64,000 bases of DNA from Mycobacterium sp. IS-836 (GTDB lineage: Bacteria; Actinomycetota; Actinomycetes; Mycobacteriales; Mycobacteriaceae), in the NCBI RefSeq assembly GCF_001954275.1, contig NZ_MBEU01000009.1, forward strand, positions 124,001 to 188,000, written 5' to 3'. Shown one piece after another: positions 53,295-62,078 of this stretch. Positions within the stretch are counted from its first letter, which is position 1. Every line of letters begins with the position of its first letter. Below the pieces are notes generated by a model, which worked only from the letters and a program-made list of their open reading frames with translations, was not told where the DNA came from and did no database searches. The position numbers and the translations under genes are program-made.

Positions 53295-54049
53295 TGGACA
53301 CAGCCATGAAAACCATGTTGCGTCGCATTGCCATCGCCATCGCGGCGACGGCGTCGATCGCCGGAGCGCCGGGTTGCGGCACATCGAGCGTCACGCGTCA
53401 GGCCGCGTCGACGACGGTAGCCACATCGCTTGCCGCGCAGGGGCAGTCCGCGTGCGCCGAGCTCAACGGCGACGTCGGCCCCGACAACATCTGCCGCGTG
53501 CGGAGCACCACATCGACGTACAAGATCGAGATGACCTTTCCCCTCGACTACCCGGAGATGCCGGCGGTGGCCGCATTCCTGAAGCGGGATCGCGACGAGT
53601 TCATCGATTGGGTCGCCCGGTTCGGACCGCGCGATGGGCGTCACCGGCCGTATCAGTATTTCGTCAGGGCTAAGGCCTACCGTTCAGGAAAACCGGACGC
53701 GCGCACCCAAAGCCTGGTGCTCGAAATCGACAACGACACCGGCGCCGCCAACGAGGGCCACCCGGATACGACGTTTCGGGCGTTCAACTTCGACTTGGTC
53801 AAGCACGTCCCCATCACGTTCGACACGTTGTTCAAGCCCGGGACAAAGCCGATGGATGTGCTCAACCCGATCGTCCGGGCCGAATTAGACGCGCCGTCCG
53901 CCGACCTCGACGAGACGACATACCGCAACTTCGCGATAACCGACGAGACAGTGATTTTCTTCTTCGGCCAAAACCAAGTGGTGATGGACCACGCGGGTCC
54001 ACACAAAGTCGCGGTGCCGCGCATCGAACTCGCATCAATGCTGTCCTGA
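53294..54049 (+). CDS. MPT64-like (RsiV/DUF3298-type) exported protein
   Basis: A 251-residue protein. An N-terminal signal ends in GAPGC (a non-ideal lipobox). The domain starts CAELNGDVGPDNICRVRS with a probable disulfide. It has MTFPLDYPEMPAV, a central FRAFNFDLVKHVPITFDTLF, and the end TYRNFAITDETVIFFFGQ then VPRIELASML, which lines up with MPT64 of M. tuberculosis from memory. MPT64 is a secreted antigen of unresolved function. ATG 53294 shares a base with the previous stop (TGATG), and GTG 53291 is the alternative. Confidence 0.75.
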   Translation: MDTAMKTMLRRIAIAIAATASIAGAPGCGTSSVTRQAASTTVATSLAAQGQSACAELNGDVGPDNICRVRSTTSTYKIEMTFPLDYPEMPAVAAFLKRDRDEFIDWVARFGPRDGRHRPYQYFVRAKAYRSGKPDARTQSLVLEIDNDTGAANEGHPDTTFRAFNFDLVKHVPITFDTLFKPGTKPMDVLNPIVRAELDAPSADLDETTYRNFAITDETVIFFFGQNQVVMDHAGPHKVAVPRIELASMLS

Positions 54050-54071
54050 TCTGGAAAGGAAACCAATCATC

Positions 54072-55325
54072 GTGAGCCACAAGGATGTTCGAGTGCGATC
54101 ACGACGTGTCACGAGGTGGCGCGCCCGAGTCGGCGTCGTCGCGGTGGCGACGGCACTGGCCGCTGGGTGCTCGCTGTGGTCCGGTTCGATTGCGGCACAC
54201 AGACCGGCGGCGGAGGCACAGCCGGCGGCCCATGGTGTCGAGGCCGCGATCGGAACCATCCCGTGGTCGCAGGTCGGCCCCGGCTGGATGCTCGCGTTGT
54301 GGAGCCCGGCCATCAGCCATCGCCCCGGCGAGAAAGGTGCCCCCGACGAGCCCGACCCGGCCACGGTCACGACGACGCTGTATTTGGTCGACCCGGCCGG
54401 TGGGCGCTACCCGATCACCACGTTCCCGGCCGGCTCCACGGCCCGATTGGTCGACTGGTCGGCTGACGGGAGCCATGTCCTCGTCTCCGCGTTCAAACCC
54501 GGGTCGTTGCAGGACCACACGGCGATTGCCGTTGACCTTCGCGACGGCAAGCAGACCACGTTCCCCGTCGTCGACGGGGGACCCATCGGCTACGCGCGCC
54601 CGGACGGCACGGCGATGCTGATTGGCAAGGGCCACTTCCCCGCTCGGCCGTCGCTCGAGCGCGTCGACCTCGCCGGCAACCGCGAGCTGACGTATCCGTT
54701 GGGGCAGGACTACCGGGGAGGCGCCCTCCCTACGCCCGACGGCGCGCAGCTCGTCCTCGGCTCGTCGAAAGGCCTTGCCCTGATGGGCAGCGACGGGACG
54801 CCCGGGAAACAGTTGCCGGTACCCGGCAACCTCACCACGTGCTCGCCGGTTCGGTGGTGGACCTCGACGGTGGTTCTCGCGCGTTGCAGCGACGACAACC
54901 GTTTTTCACACACGATTCAGCTCTGGCAGGTGCCCGTCGACGGCACGGCGCCGACCGCGCTGACAGCGGTCAACTCGGGAGGCGGCAATGATCCCGGATT
55001 CAGCGGCGACCTCGGCGATACCGACGCGTGGCAGTTGCCCAGCGGCACGTTCACGCAGTCAATTGGCGGATGCGGCACCGTTTTTCTGTCCCGACTGACG
55101 TCCGACGGGCACGCCACGCGGGTGAAGGTGCCCGGCGTGTCCAACAGTGTGATCGTCAATGGCGTAAGTGGCGACAAGCTGGTACTCGTGGCCACGGCCG
55201 GCTGCGGTCCCGGCACTTCGCTGCTGGCCTACGACCCGGCGGCCAACACGTTCAGCACGTTGCTCGGGCCGACCGTCAACGGCGGCAGCGTGACTCAGGC
55301 GATCGTTTTTCCCGGCCGAAAGTAG
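54072..55325 (+). CDS. Propeller-like lipoprotein, paralogue of 50433-51614
   Basis: A 417-residue lipoprotein. A basic N-terminus (VRVRSRRVTRWRAR) and helix VGVVAVATALAAGC end in lipobox AAGC. The mature part begins AAHGVEAAIGTIPWSQVGPGW, nearly identical to the 50433 protein, and follows it to the end (LLGPTVNGGSV against LLGPSVNGGGV). One paralogue is thus released and the other anchored. GTG 54072 has GGAAAGGA upstream and lies 22 bases after the MPT64-like gene. Confidence 0.78.
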   Translation: MSHKDVRVRSRRVTRWRARVGVVAVATALAAGCSLWSGSIAAHRPAAEAQPAAHGVEAAIGTIPWSQVGPGWMLALWSPAISHRPGEKGAPDEPDPATVTTTLYLVDPAGGRYPITTFPAGSTARLVDWSADGSHVLVSAFKPGSLQDHTAIAVDLRDGKQTTFPVVDGGPIGYARPDGTAMLIGKGHFPARPSLERVDLAGNRELTYPLGQDYRGGALPTPDGAQLVLGSSKGLALMGSDGTPGKQLPVPGNLTTCSPVRWWTSTVVLARCSDDNRFSHTIQLWQVPVDGTAPTALTAVNSGGGNDPGFSGDLGDTDAWQLPSGTFTQSIGGCGTVFLSRLTSDGHATRVKVPGVSNSVIVNGVSGDKLVLVATAGCGPGTSLLAYDPAANTFSTLLGPTVNGGSVTQAIVFPGRK

Positions 55326-55382
55326 CCGAGTCAACGTCAAAAGATCGCCACACGCGCCGCACCCGGCACTAAAGTGCTGCTG

Positions 55383-56084
55383 GTGAGCACGAACGTGTTG
55401 GCCAACGGCCGGGGCCGATGGTTGGCAATCGTGGCCTCGCTCGTCGTCGCCGCGGCGATGATCTACGCCCAAGACACCAAGCCTCGGTCCTACGTCCAGC
55501 CCCCGGCGGCAACTCCGACGGCGACCCCGTCAGCGACCCCGAAAGATCCGGTGGCCGCGCCCCCCGGCGCCCCACACATCGCCAGTCAGGCCGAGGCGGA
55601 ACAGTTGGCCGCATTGGCGGCAACCGCGCCCACCACCGCCCAGCAATTCCAGTTCCCACTGTCGCCCGGTGTCGCTTCGGAGGACAGGCTGCAGGTCAAG
55701 ACCATCTGGGCGGCCCGCGTCATCAGCGTGCTGTTTCCGGAGATCAAGACCATCTACGGCTACCGGCAGGATCCGTTGCCGTGGCATCCCAACGGGTTGG
55801 CGATCGACGTGATGATCCCGAACCCGCACACGCCGGAAGGCATCGAGCTCGGCAACCAGATCGCGGGGTATGCCCTGGCGAATGCCAAGCGATGGGGCAT
55901 CAACCACGTGATCTGGCGGCAGAAGATTTATCCCGGCGTCGGCGCGGGAAGCTGGACGGCCGACTACGGATCGGAAACCGCGAACCACTACGACCACGTG
56001 CACATCGCCACCAACGGCGGCGGATACCCGACTGGGCACGAGACCTACTACATCGCCTCCATGACGCCCACGCCACCCGCGTGA
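55383..56084 (+). CDS. Exported M15-like peptidase-fold protein
   Basis: A 233-residue protein. A single N-terminal helix (WLAIVASLVVAAAMIYA) is a signal or anchor, then comes a Pro/Thr/Ala linker. The C-terminal domain has WHPNGLAIDVMIPNP and NHYDHVHIA, which together look like the His/Asp/His zinc set of D-Ala-D-Ala carboxypeptidases of the M15 type, with IYGYRQDPL as a loop. Cell-wall peptide cleavage is possible. GTG 55383 follows TAAAGT by seven bases (leaderless), so GTG 55374 is less likely. Confidence 0.7.
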   Translation: MSTNVLANGRGRWLAIVASLVVAAAMIYAQDTKPRSYVQPPAATPTATPSATPKDPVAAPPGAPHIASQAEAEQLAALAATAPTTAQQFQFPLSPGVASEDRLQVKTIWAARVISVLFPEIKTIYGYRQDPLPWHPNGLAIDVMIPNPHTPEGIELGNQIAGYALANAKRWGINHVIWRQKIYPGVGAGSWTADYGSETANHYDHVHIATNGGGYPTGHETYYIASMTPTPPA

Positions 56085-56788
56085 TCCAACCCCTGTATCT
56101 GCTGGCGGACAGTCAGCTGCTGTTCTGGAAGCGGCAGGATCGTTTGATCCTCGAGGCGGCCCTCGCCGGATTCGCGCCGCACACACCGCTCCCCGCGGCC
56201 TACATCGGTGCCTCCAACGGGGATCGACCGGAGTTCTACGAGATCTTCGAGGCGGCAATGGATGCGATCGGACTCACCGAGCGGCGGATGATCGATTCGT
56301 CGTTCGGCCCCGACGACCGCGCGTTCCTGGCGGGTGCGCAGTTGATCGTTCTCGCGGGCGGTGATGTGCGCCTTGGCTGGAACACGTTCGAGAGAACCGG
56401 CATAAAGGACGTGATCCTGAACCGGTACGCCAATGGCGCTGTCCTGGTGGGTATTTCGGCCGGCGCCGTCCAACTCGGGCGCTGCGGGATTGTCGAGACG
56501 CTCGAATCAATCGAGCTGTTCGATGTGTTCGGACTCGTCCCGATGATTATCGACACGCACGATGAGCGGGCCGAGTGGGCGCGGCTTTCGCGGGCGATTC
56601 ATTCGCTTCAGGGAGCGAGCACCGGGCTGGGAATTCCCTCTGGCGGCGGGATCATCGTGCACCCGGATTCCACCGTCGAGCCGCTGCGGCGTCCGGCACA
56701 TGAATTCCGTTTCGACGGCGCGCGCTGCGTCAGCGCTCTGCTGCCGGCGGCGGGGATTCGATCGGGACCAGTTCGGCGAGACCGCTGA
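56081..56788 (+). CDS. Peptidase S51 / cyanophycinase-like protein
   Basis: A 235-residue protein of the class I amidotransferase-like fold. The nucleophile elbow is LVGISAGAVQLG with Ser at about 126, and LIVLAGGDVRLGW is the preceding loop. A later SGGGIIVHPD may bring the base His. S51 peptidases cut dipeptides with N-terminal Asp, and cyanophycinases act similarly. GTG 56081 overlaps the previous TGA (GTGA). Its 3' end overlaps the convergent STAS gene by 59 bases, which is unusual, so its C-terminus may be extended or altered. Confidence 0.72.
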   Translation: MIQPLYLLADSQLLFWKRQDRLILEAALAGFAPHTPLPAAYIGASNGDRPEFYEIFEAAMDAIGLTERRMIDSSFGPDDRAFLAGAQLIVLAGGDVRLGWNTFERTGIKDVILNRYANGAVLVGISAGAVQLGRCGIVETLESIELFDVFGLVPMIIDTHDERAEWARLSRAIHSLQGASTGLGIPSGGGIIVHPDSTVEPLRRPAHEFRFDGARCVSALLPAAGIRSGPVRRDR

Positions 56789-57056
56789 TCGTCAGGACGG
56801 GCATGAGGACCGGATGAGCGATCAGGCGGATGTGGTCGGCCCGGGCGAATAAGGCGTTGACTGCGGCGCTGTCCAAGTATTCGACGGCGGTGAGGTCGAC
56901 GGTGAGAGTTCCGCCGTCGTTCGCGGCCGCGGTGATGGCGATGCCGAGGGCTTGGTCGAATGCGTCGATGTTGCTCAGGTCGATTTCACCGGCCGCGCTC
57001 AGCACGAGTTTCCCGTCGTCGTTGCGCGCGGTGTCGAGGGTAAGCGAGGCGGGCAT
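56730..57056 (-). CDS. STAS-domain anti-sigma factor antagonist
   Basis: A 108-residue SpoIIAA-type protein: LVLSAAGEIDLSNIDAFDQAL, then VDLTAVEYLDSAAVNALF with the phospho-accepting Ser at about 63. Unphosphorylated, such proteins bind the anti-sigma kinase and free a sigma factor. ATG 57056 shares a base with the stop of the phosphatase gene upstream (TGATG), and that protein also has an anti-sigma-like ATPase domain, so both form one partner-switching module. Which sigma factor it serves is not visible. Confidence 0.85.
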   Translation of the reverse strand: MPASLTLDTARNDDGKLVLSAAGEIDLSNIDAFDQALGIAITAAANDGGTLTVDLTAVEYLDSAAVNALFARADHIRLIAHPVLMPVLTISGLAELVPIESPPPAAER

Positions 57057-59560
57057 CAGGTAATCCTCGTGGATAGGTGAACTGTGGTTCCGTCGGTGTC
57101 GAGGTTGATGGTGACATCGTGCATCAGCCCTCGCATGAGGGCGATACCCCGGCCGCGATGGGGGTTGGCGGCCGGTTGTGGCGGCTTCCACGAGCCGGTG
57201 TCGGCGATCGTCACGAGCAGCTGGTCGACAAGCGCGATCGCGGCCAGGCTGATCGTGCCCTCCGGATCGTCGCGATGACCATGCTCGATGGCATTGGCGA
57301 CGGCTTCTCCGGCGGCGATGAGCACGTTCAAAGCCTGATCCGGCCCTATCCGGGCTCGGGATAGCCAGGTGCGCAAGGCTTTCCGGGATGAGGCGAGGTT
57401 GTTGGCTTCGGCGGGAAACTCCAATTCCAGCGGGGCGGGTTGGCGGTACAGCAAAAGGGCAACGTCGTCCTGATAGCCGCCGCTTGGCGCGAGACCGGAC
57501 ATGATCTCGTTCGCCAAGTCCTCCAAAGGCGAACCGCGGCCCTCCTCGAGGAAGCTGGCGGCGCGGGAGATGCCATCGTCGAGGGGAACACGGCGACGTT
57601 CGACCAGCCCGTCGGTGTAGAGCAACAGGGTCGCGCGGGCCGGCAGGGTCACCAGGGCCTCGGGGCGGGGCCGGTCGGGTCGCACGCCCAATGCGATGGT
57701 GTGGCCGTCATCGAGCATCCGCGTGGTGCCGTCGGCGTGGACCACGACCGGCGGCGGATGCCCGGCAGTCGAGTACACCAATTCACCGGTGTCGGGGTTG
57801 AGCACTGCGCAGACGGCGGTCGTGGATTTGGCGCCGGGAAGCCGGGCGGCGAAGCGATCTAGCCCCGCAAGGGCGGCCGCGGGGCTGGGGTTTTCGAACA
57901 GCAACGCGCGGCAAGCGCTGCGCACCTGTCCCATGACGGTCGCCGCGCCGAGGCCGTGGCCGACACAGTCACCGACGATCAACGCGATGCGGCCATCCTC
58001 GAGGTCGAAGATGTCATACCAGTCGCCGCCGACTTGCAGAGGTCGGGTGGCGGCCTGATAGCGCACCGCGAACCCGCGCGGCAGATCAGCGGGGCCCAGG
58101 ATTGCGTGTTGCAGGGCAAGCGCGGTTTCGCGCTGCTGGTCAACTTGGTGCACCCGCTGCAGGCCCTGGCTCAGGCGGCCAGCGAGCACCGTTAGCAAGG
58201 TCTGATCCTCGAGGGTGAACGGCCGTTCCTCCGTCAGCTCGATCCAGACAACGAGCACGCCCTCGGGATGCTGCAGCGCGATGGCCGCCGCACCGGGGTT
58301 CGTCGTGTGGGGAGTGAGTAGGTCGCCGTCCCGCATCGAGCTGAGCATCTCTCGTGTGTCTGACGGCAGATCGGCCCACTGCGTCGGTTCGCCGACCGAA
58401 ACCAATTCCGGTGCGCCGGAATCGATTTCCGCAGCAGAGATGTGGGCCAGAAAGGTCACAGCCAGGACTCGGCGCGCCCGCCATAGGCGGCGCAGTTCCT
58501 CGGCTGCCGCTTGCACTGCGTCATTGACGTTATCCGCTTGGGCGAGTTCCTGGTTGAGGGCGTGTTCGCGACCTGCAGCCAGCGCCAACGCGATAGCGGC
58601 GTGTCGGGCGAAGTCACTCACCAACTCGAGGTAATCGGTGCCGAACGGCGGCTGCCGCGGGCCCCGTGCAACCGCGATCACGCCAAGCACCGCATCGTCC
58701 GCGATCAGCGGTATGACGATCGCCGAACGGTCACCGACATCGGTGAACCCCTCGATCGGATATTCGAAGGAGTCAGTGATCAGCGGCAGGCCACGGCGCG
58801 CGACACCGCCCGTGGTGGAGCCTTCCATCGGAACCTGCCGACCAATCACCTCCGCGGAGTACCGGCCCGCAGTAGCGGCCACGACAAGGGTGTCGACGTC
58901 TTCGGCGGGCAGATCGGGCTCGCTCGGAACCAGCAAAATGGCCTGTTCGGCCGCGGCCAGCTCGAGCGCCAGGTTCACGATGAGTTGCAACGGCCCAGTC
59001 TGCGGGTCGCCGGATAGCAGCGCGGTCGTGATCTCGCGGCTGGCCTTCGTCCATTTCGCCGACTCGCGCTCTCGCTCGAAAAGTCGCGCATTGTCGATCG
59101 CGGCCGCCGCCGCGGTGGCCATTGCCCGGACGGCTGCCTCCTGCGCGTCGGAGAACAGGTGGGCGGGCCGGTCGTCGGCAAGGTAAAGGGTCCCGAAGTC
59201 AGCGCCCCGCACGGTGATTGGTATTCCGAGGAATGCCCGCAGCGGCGCGCCAGGTGTGTGCAGCCCGGCGCCCTGCGGATCAGCGCTCAGATCGTCGAGA
59301 CGTAGGCCCTCACCTACCTGCAGACCGTCGAGCTGTCGCGCAGTGTCCTCATCGAGCCCCGCACGGACGAAGGAGACGGGTCCGCCGTCGGACGCGCGTA
59401 TGCCCAGCGCTCCATATCGGGCGCCGGTCAGCTCCATCGCCGCGTTGACGATTCGCTGCAACGTCACATTCAGGTCCAGATCGGAACCGATCTCCACGAT
59501 GGCGCGCACCAGTCGCTCCATCTGGTCGAGCGCCGCGGCCAGCTCGTCCGGGCGGCTCAT
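57056..59560 (-). CDS. GAF-SpoIIE phosphatase-HATPase multidomain regulator
   Basis: An 834-residue cytoplasmic protein. GAF domain 1 is at 15-165 (IVNAAMELTGARYGALGIRA, with a DosS-like pattern), GAF 2 at about 175-345 and a possible third to 480. A PP2C-type SpoIIE phosphatase covers about 500-690 (VGGDWYDIFDLEDGRIALIVGDCVGHGLGA pattern with metal Asp residues, then YSTAGHPPPVV). A C-terminal anti-sigma HATPase covers about 705-834 (AVANAIEHGHRDDPEG, then GRGIALMRGLM). It could both dephosphorylate and phosphorylate the STAS protein encoded next, in response to a ligand bound by the GAF domains. Confidence 0.87.
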   Translation of the reverse strand: MSRPDELAAALDQMERLVRAIVEIGSDLDLNVTLQRIVNAAMELTGARYGALGIRASDGGPVSFVRAGLDEDTARQLDGLQVGEGLRLDDLSADPQGAGLHTPGAPLRAFLGIPITVRGADFGTLYLADDRPAHLFSDAQEAAVRAMATAAAAAIDNARLFERERESAKWTKASREITTALLSGDPQTGPLQLIVNLALELAAAEQAILLVPSEPDLPAEDVDTLVVAATAGRYSAEVIGRQVPMEGSTTGGVARRGLPLITDSFEYPIEGFTDVGDRSAIVIPLIADDAVLGVIAVARGPRQPPFGTDYLELVSDFARHAAIALALAAGREHALNQELAQADNVNDAVQAAAEELRRLWRARRVLAVTFLAHISAAEIDSGAPELVSVGEPTQWADLPSDTREMLSSMRDGDLLTPHTTNPGAAAIALQHPEGVLVVWIELTEERPFTLEDQTLLTVLAGRLSQGLQRVHQVDQQRETALALQHAILGPADLPRGFAVRYQAATRPLQVGGDWYDIFDLEDGRIALIVGDCVGHGLGAATVMGQVRSACRALLFENPSPAAALAGLDRFAARLPGAKSTTAVCAVLNPDTGELVYSTAGHPPPVVVHADGTTRMLDDGHTIALGVRPDRPRPEALVTLPARATLLLYTDGLVERRRVPLDDGISRAASFLEEGRGSPLEDLANEIMSGLAPSGGYQDDVALLLYRQPAPLELEFPAEANNLASSRKALRTWLSRARIGPDQALNVLIAAGEAVANAIEHGHRDDPEGTISLAAIALVDQLLVTIADTGSWKPPQPAANPHRGRGIALMRGLMHDVTINLDTDGTTVHLSTRIT

Positions 59561-59680
59561 CGGCTCGCGCCTGCCCTGCCAGGCGAACGCGGGGGCCGCC
59601 GGTCGCTGCTCACGAAGACAATTTATCGGTCGGATGAGCGCTAGTCAGGAGGTCCGCGTTAAAAGGAAGGCAAAAGGGGA

Positions 59681-60577
59681 TCAGCGCGTGGAGGTGGTGC
59701 CTCGCCGCCGCGGCGTGCGGTGCGCCGCCTGCACGTCGGCGTTGGCGAGGGATTGCGCCTGAGCGGCCAGCGTCGATGCGCGATTGGCGTAGGCAATTGC
59801 TTCGTCGCTTGCTCCTTTGCCGTGCGCCGCCGCCAAATACCGTCTCGCCTCTTCGCAGCGGGCCTTCGCCTCGGCGCCGATGCTGTCGTGATGCCTGCCG
59901 ACGTAGTCGGAGATTTGGCGCAGTCGGGCGTCCGCGGTGGACAACGCTTGCTGCTGACCGCTCCCTTCAATGGGCACATCGCGGGAGTCGACGCGGCGGG
60001 CCCGTCGGCGGTGGCGTTGGTAGAGCAAGAGAAGCACCACGATGACGACGACGAGCACGATCACGGCCACGCCCATCGCGATCAGCGGCCAGATCCGGTG
60101 TGACGAGCTTGCCGATTTGTTCAACCCGTCAGCCGCAGCGATAGCAGCGCCGCCCCAGTCTTTGGCGTTCACTTTTGGTTCAATTTGGTTGCTACGCAAG
60201 CTGTTTAACTCGTCGGTTGTGATGCCCTGCATCGTCGGCGGCACGCTTAGCCAGTACGCCTTGGTGTTGGTGGCCACGGCCAGCACGGCGTCGTGGTCGC
60301 CCATCTCGCTGGCACTGCGGGTTCGGTCGGCCCAGTTTTCGGGTTTGAACCTGGAGAAGTTGTCGACGTAGACCACCCACAGTTGGAGGTGCTTATCGCG
60401 GTAGAGCCGGTCGATCGCCGAGCTGACCGCTGCACGACTGGAGTCCGTCAACGCCCCCGTGTTGTCGGTGACGTGCTCGGTGAGCTTGGACGGCGGTTGG
60501 GCCTGACCAGGAGCGGCCAGCAGCAGCCCCGCCGTGAGGATCGTCAGGACTACACCGAGCAGGCGGACAGGGCGCAT
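59681..60577 (-). CDS. TPM-domain membrane protein
   Basis: A 298-residue protein. Signal peptide to about 26 (LLAAPGQAQ), then a TPM domain at 30-160 (LTEHVTDNTGALTDSSRAAV, HLQLWVVYVDNF, then DHDAVLAVATNTKAYWLSVP), a helix at 168-190, and a charged, partly coiled tail (KARCEEARRYLAAAH). TPM domains occur in proteins tied to membrane complex assembly and in Rv2345 of M. tuberculosis. The role is unknown. It stands between the phosphatase and celA1, transcribed away from celA1. Confidence 0.75.
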   Translation of the reverse strand: MRPVRLLGVVLTILTAGLLLAAPGQAQPPSKLTEHVTDNTGALTDSSRAAVSSAIDRLYRDKHLQLWVVYVDNFSRFKPENWADRTRSASEMGDHDAVLAVATNTKAYWLSVPPTMQGITTDELNSLRSNQIEPKVNAKDWGGAAIAAADGLNKSASSSHRIWPLIAMGVAVIVLVVVIVVLLLLYQRHRRRARRVDSRDVPIEGSGQQQALSTADARLRQISDYVGRHHDSIGAEAKARCEEARRYLAAAHGKGASDEAIAYANRASTLAAQAQSLANADVQAAHRTPRRRGTTSTR

Positions 60578-60614
60578 ACGGGTAACTTAGCCCGCTGGCG
60601 GCACAGAAGCTCAG

Positions 60615-61631
60615 ATGCACTATTTTCCTGGGGTGACGTTCTCAGCTGCTGCTGCAGCCGCGCGGTGGATCGCCCCCTTCCTGACGATTGCGGCCGTTGC
60701 CGGTTTTCTAGCCAGCCCGGTGCACGTCGGCCCCGCCCCGGCGGTGCGCTTGGCTGATGACGCCAATCCGTTGGCCGGCATGCCCTTCTACGTCAATCCA
60801 GGCTCGGCGGCCATGCGCGCCGCGCAGCATGCCGACCCACCGAGTCCCGAGTTGACCGCCATCGCCAACACGCCGCAGGCGTACTGGATTGTGCCGGGCC
60901 CTTCGGCGGGGACGGTCGGCAAGTACACCAGCGACGCGGCGGCTGCCGGCGCCATCCCGGTGCTGGCGATCTATGGAATCCCGCACCGCGACTGTGGCAG
61001 CTTCGCCGCCGGCGGCATGGCGTCGGCCGACGACTACCGCGGGTGGATCGACGGCATCGCGTCCGGCGTGGGCGGTACGCGCACGGCGATCATCCTCGAA
61101 CCCGATGCACTCGCGATGGCCGATTGCCTGTCGGCCGACCAGCGCCAAGAACGCTACGACTTGATTCGCTACGCCGTCGACACGCTAACCCGCAGTCCGG
61201 CGACCGCCGTGTACGTCGACGGCGGTCACCTGCGCTGGCATAGTGCCGAAGACATGGCCGCCAGGCTCAACAAGGTCGATGTCGCCCGGGCGCGGGGTTT
61301 CAGCCTCAACACCGCGAACTTCTACACCACCGCGGACGAAATCGGTTACGGGGAAGCGATTTCGGGGCTCACGAATGGTTCGCACTACGTGATCGACACG
61401 TCGCGCAACGGCGCCGGCCCAGCGCCCGACGCCGGGCTCAACTGGTGCAACCCCAGCGGTCGGGGGCTGGGCACTCCGCCTACCACCGCCACCGCGGGCG
61501 CGCACGCCGACGCCTACTTGTGGATCAAACGCCCCGGCGAATCGGACGGAACGTGCGACAAGGGCGATCCGCCGGCCGGCACCTTCGTCAGTCAGTACGC
61601 CATCGATATGGCCCACAACGCGGGCCAGTAG
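60615..61631 (+). CDS. celA1: Glycoside hydrolase family 6 endoglucanase CelA1
   Basis: A 338-residue secreted cellulase. An N-terminal hydrophobic signal (WIAPFLTIAAVAGFLASP) precedes the GH6 catalytic domain. The domain has IPVLAIYGIPHRDCG, the catalytic-acid segment TAIILEPDALAMADC, YVDGGHLRWHSAED, and the end GRGLGTPPTTATAGAHADAYLWIKRPGESDG. This matches M. tuberculosis CelA1 (Rv0062) almost throughout in memory. It cleaves beta-1,4-glucan, and in mycobacteria links to cellulose-containing biofilm have been reported. ATG 60615 is used. GTG 60633 is possible because TATTTT lies six bases ahead (leaderless). Confidence 0.9.
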   Translation: MHYFPGVTFSAAAAAARWIAPFLTIAAVAGFLASPVHVGPAPAVRLADDANPLAGMPFYVNPGSAAMRAAQHADPPSPELTAIANTPQAYWIVPGPSAGTVGKYTSDAAAAGAIPVLAIYGIPHRDCGSFAAGGMASADDYRGWIDGIASGVGGTRTAIILEPDALAMADCLSADQRQERYDLIRYAVDTLTRSPATAVYVDGGHLRWHSAEDMAARLNKVDVARARGFSLNTANFYTTADEIGYGEAISGLTNGSHYVIDTSRNGAGPAPDAGLNWCNPSGRGLGTPPTTATAGAHADAYLWIKRPGESDGTCDKGDPPAGTFVSQYAIDMAHNAGQ

Positions 61632-61731
61632 CAGAGGCTTCGCGCCTAATTTGGCCGTCCGCGATCGTGAGTATTTGCCTTTGGATGGAAACCCCAACAG
61701 ACGGCCACTGTTGAGGTTACGATCCGCCACC

Positions 61732-62034
61732 ATGGGTAGATTGACAGCAGTGACAATTGGATTCGCCGTGGCGCTCACGCTCGCCCCCGCAGCCGCCGCC
61801 GATCCTGTCGATGCATCGTTTGAGCGGTCGCTGGGCCCCGCAGCGCCCATACCGAAAAAACCAAGCCCGTCATGCGACCCGAATTACTCGGGCGCCTGCG
61901 TCCCTATCGCTAGTGATGTCGACTGTGCGGGCGGTAGCGGTAACGGCCCGGCCTATGTCAAGGGTCCCGTAACCGTCATTGGAAAGGACATCTACGGGCT
62001 TGACCGAGACGGCAATGGAATTGGGTGCGAATAG
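61732..62034 (+). CDS. Small secreted protein with excalibur-like domain
   Basis: A 100-residue protein. The signal peptide ends APAAAADP. The C-terminal 55 residues have CDPNYSGACVPIASDVDCAG and YGLDRDGNGIGCE, the Cys-x-Asp and DRDGNGIGCE pattern of excalibur calcium-binding domains. ATG 61732 follows TACGAT by eight bases, fitting a leaderless transcript. It is likely a small extracellular calcium-binding protein, with function unknown, between celA1 and the peroxidase gene. Confidence 0.7.
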   Translation: MGRLTAVTIGFAVALTLAPAAAADPVDASFERSLGPAAPIPKKPSPSCDPNYSGACVPIASDVDCAGGSGNGPAYVKGPVTVIGKDIYGLDRDGNGIGCE

Positions 62035-62078
62035 GCGCCACCTGCTCGCACGACGCGCGCGGTGTTAGCGTCGTCGGC

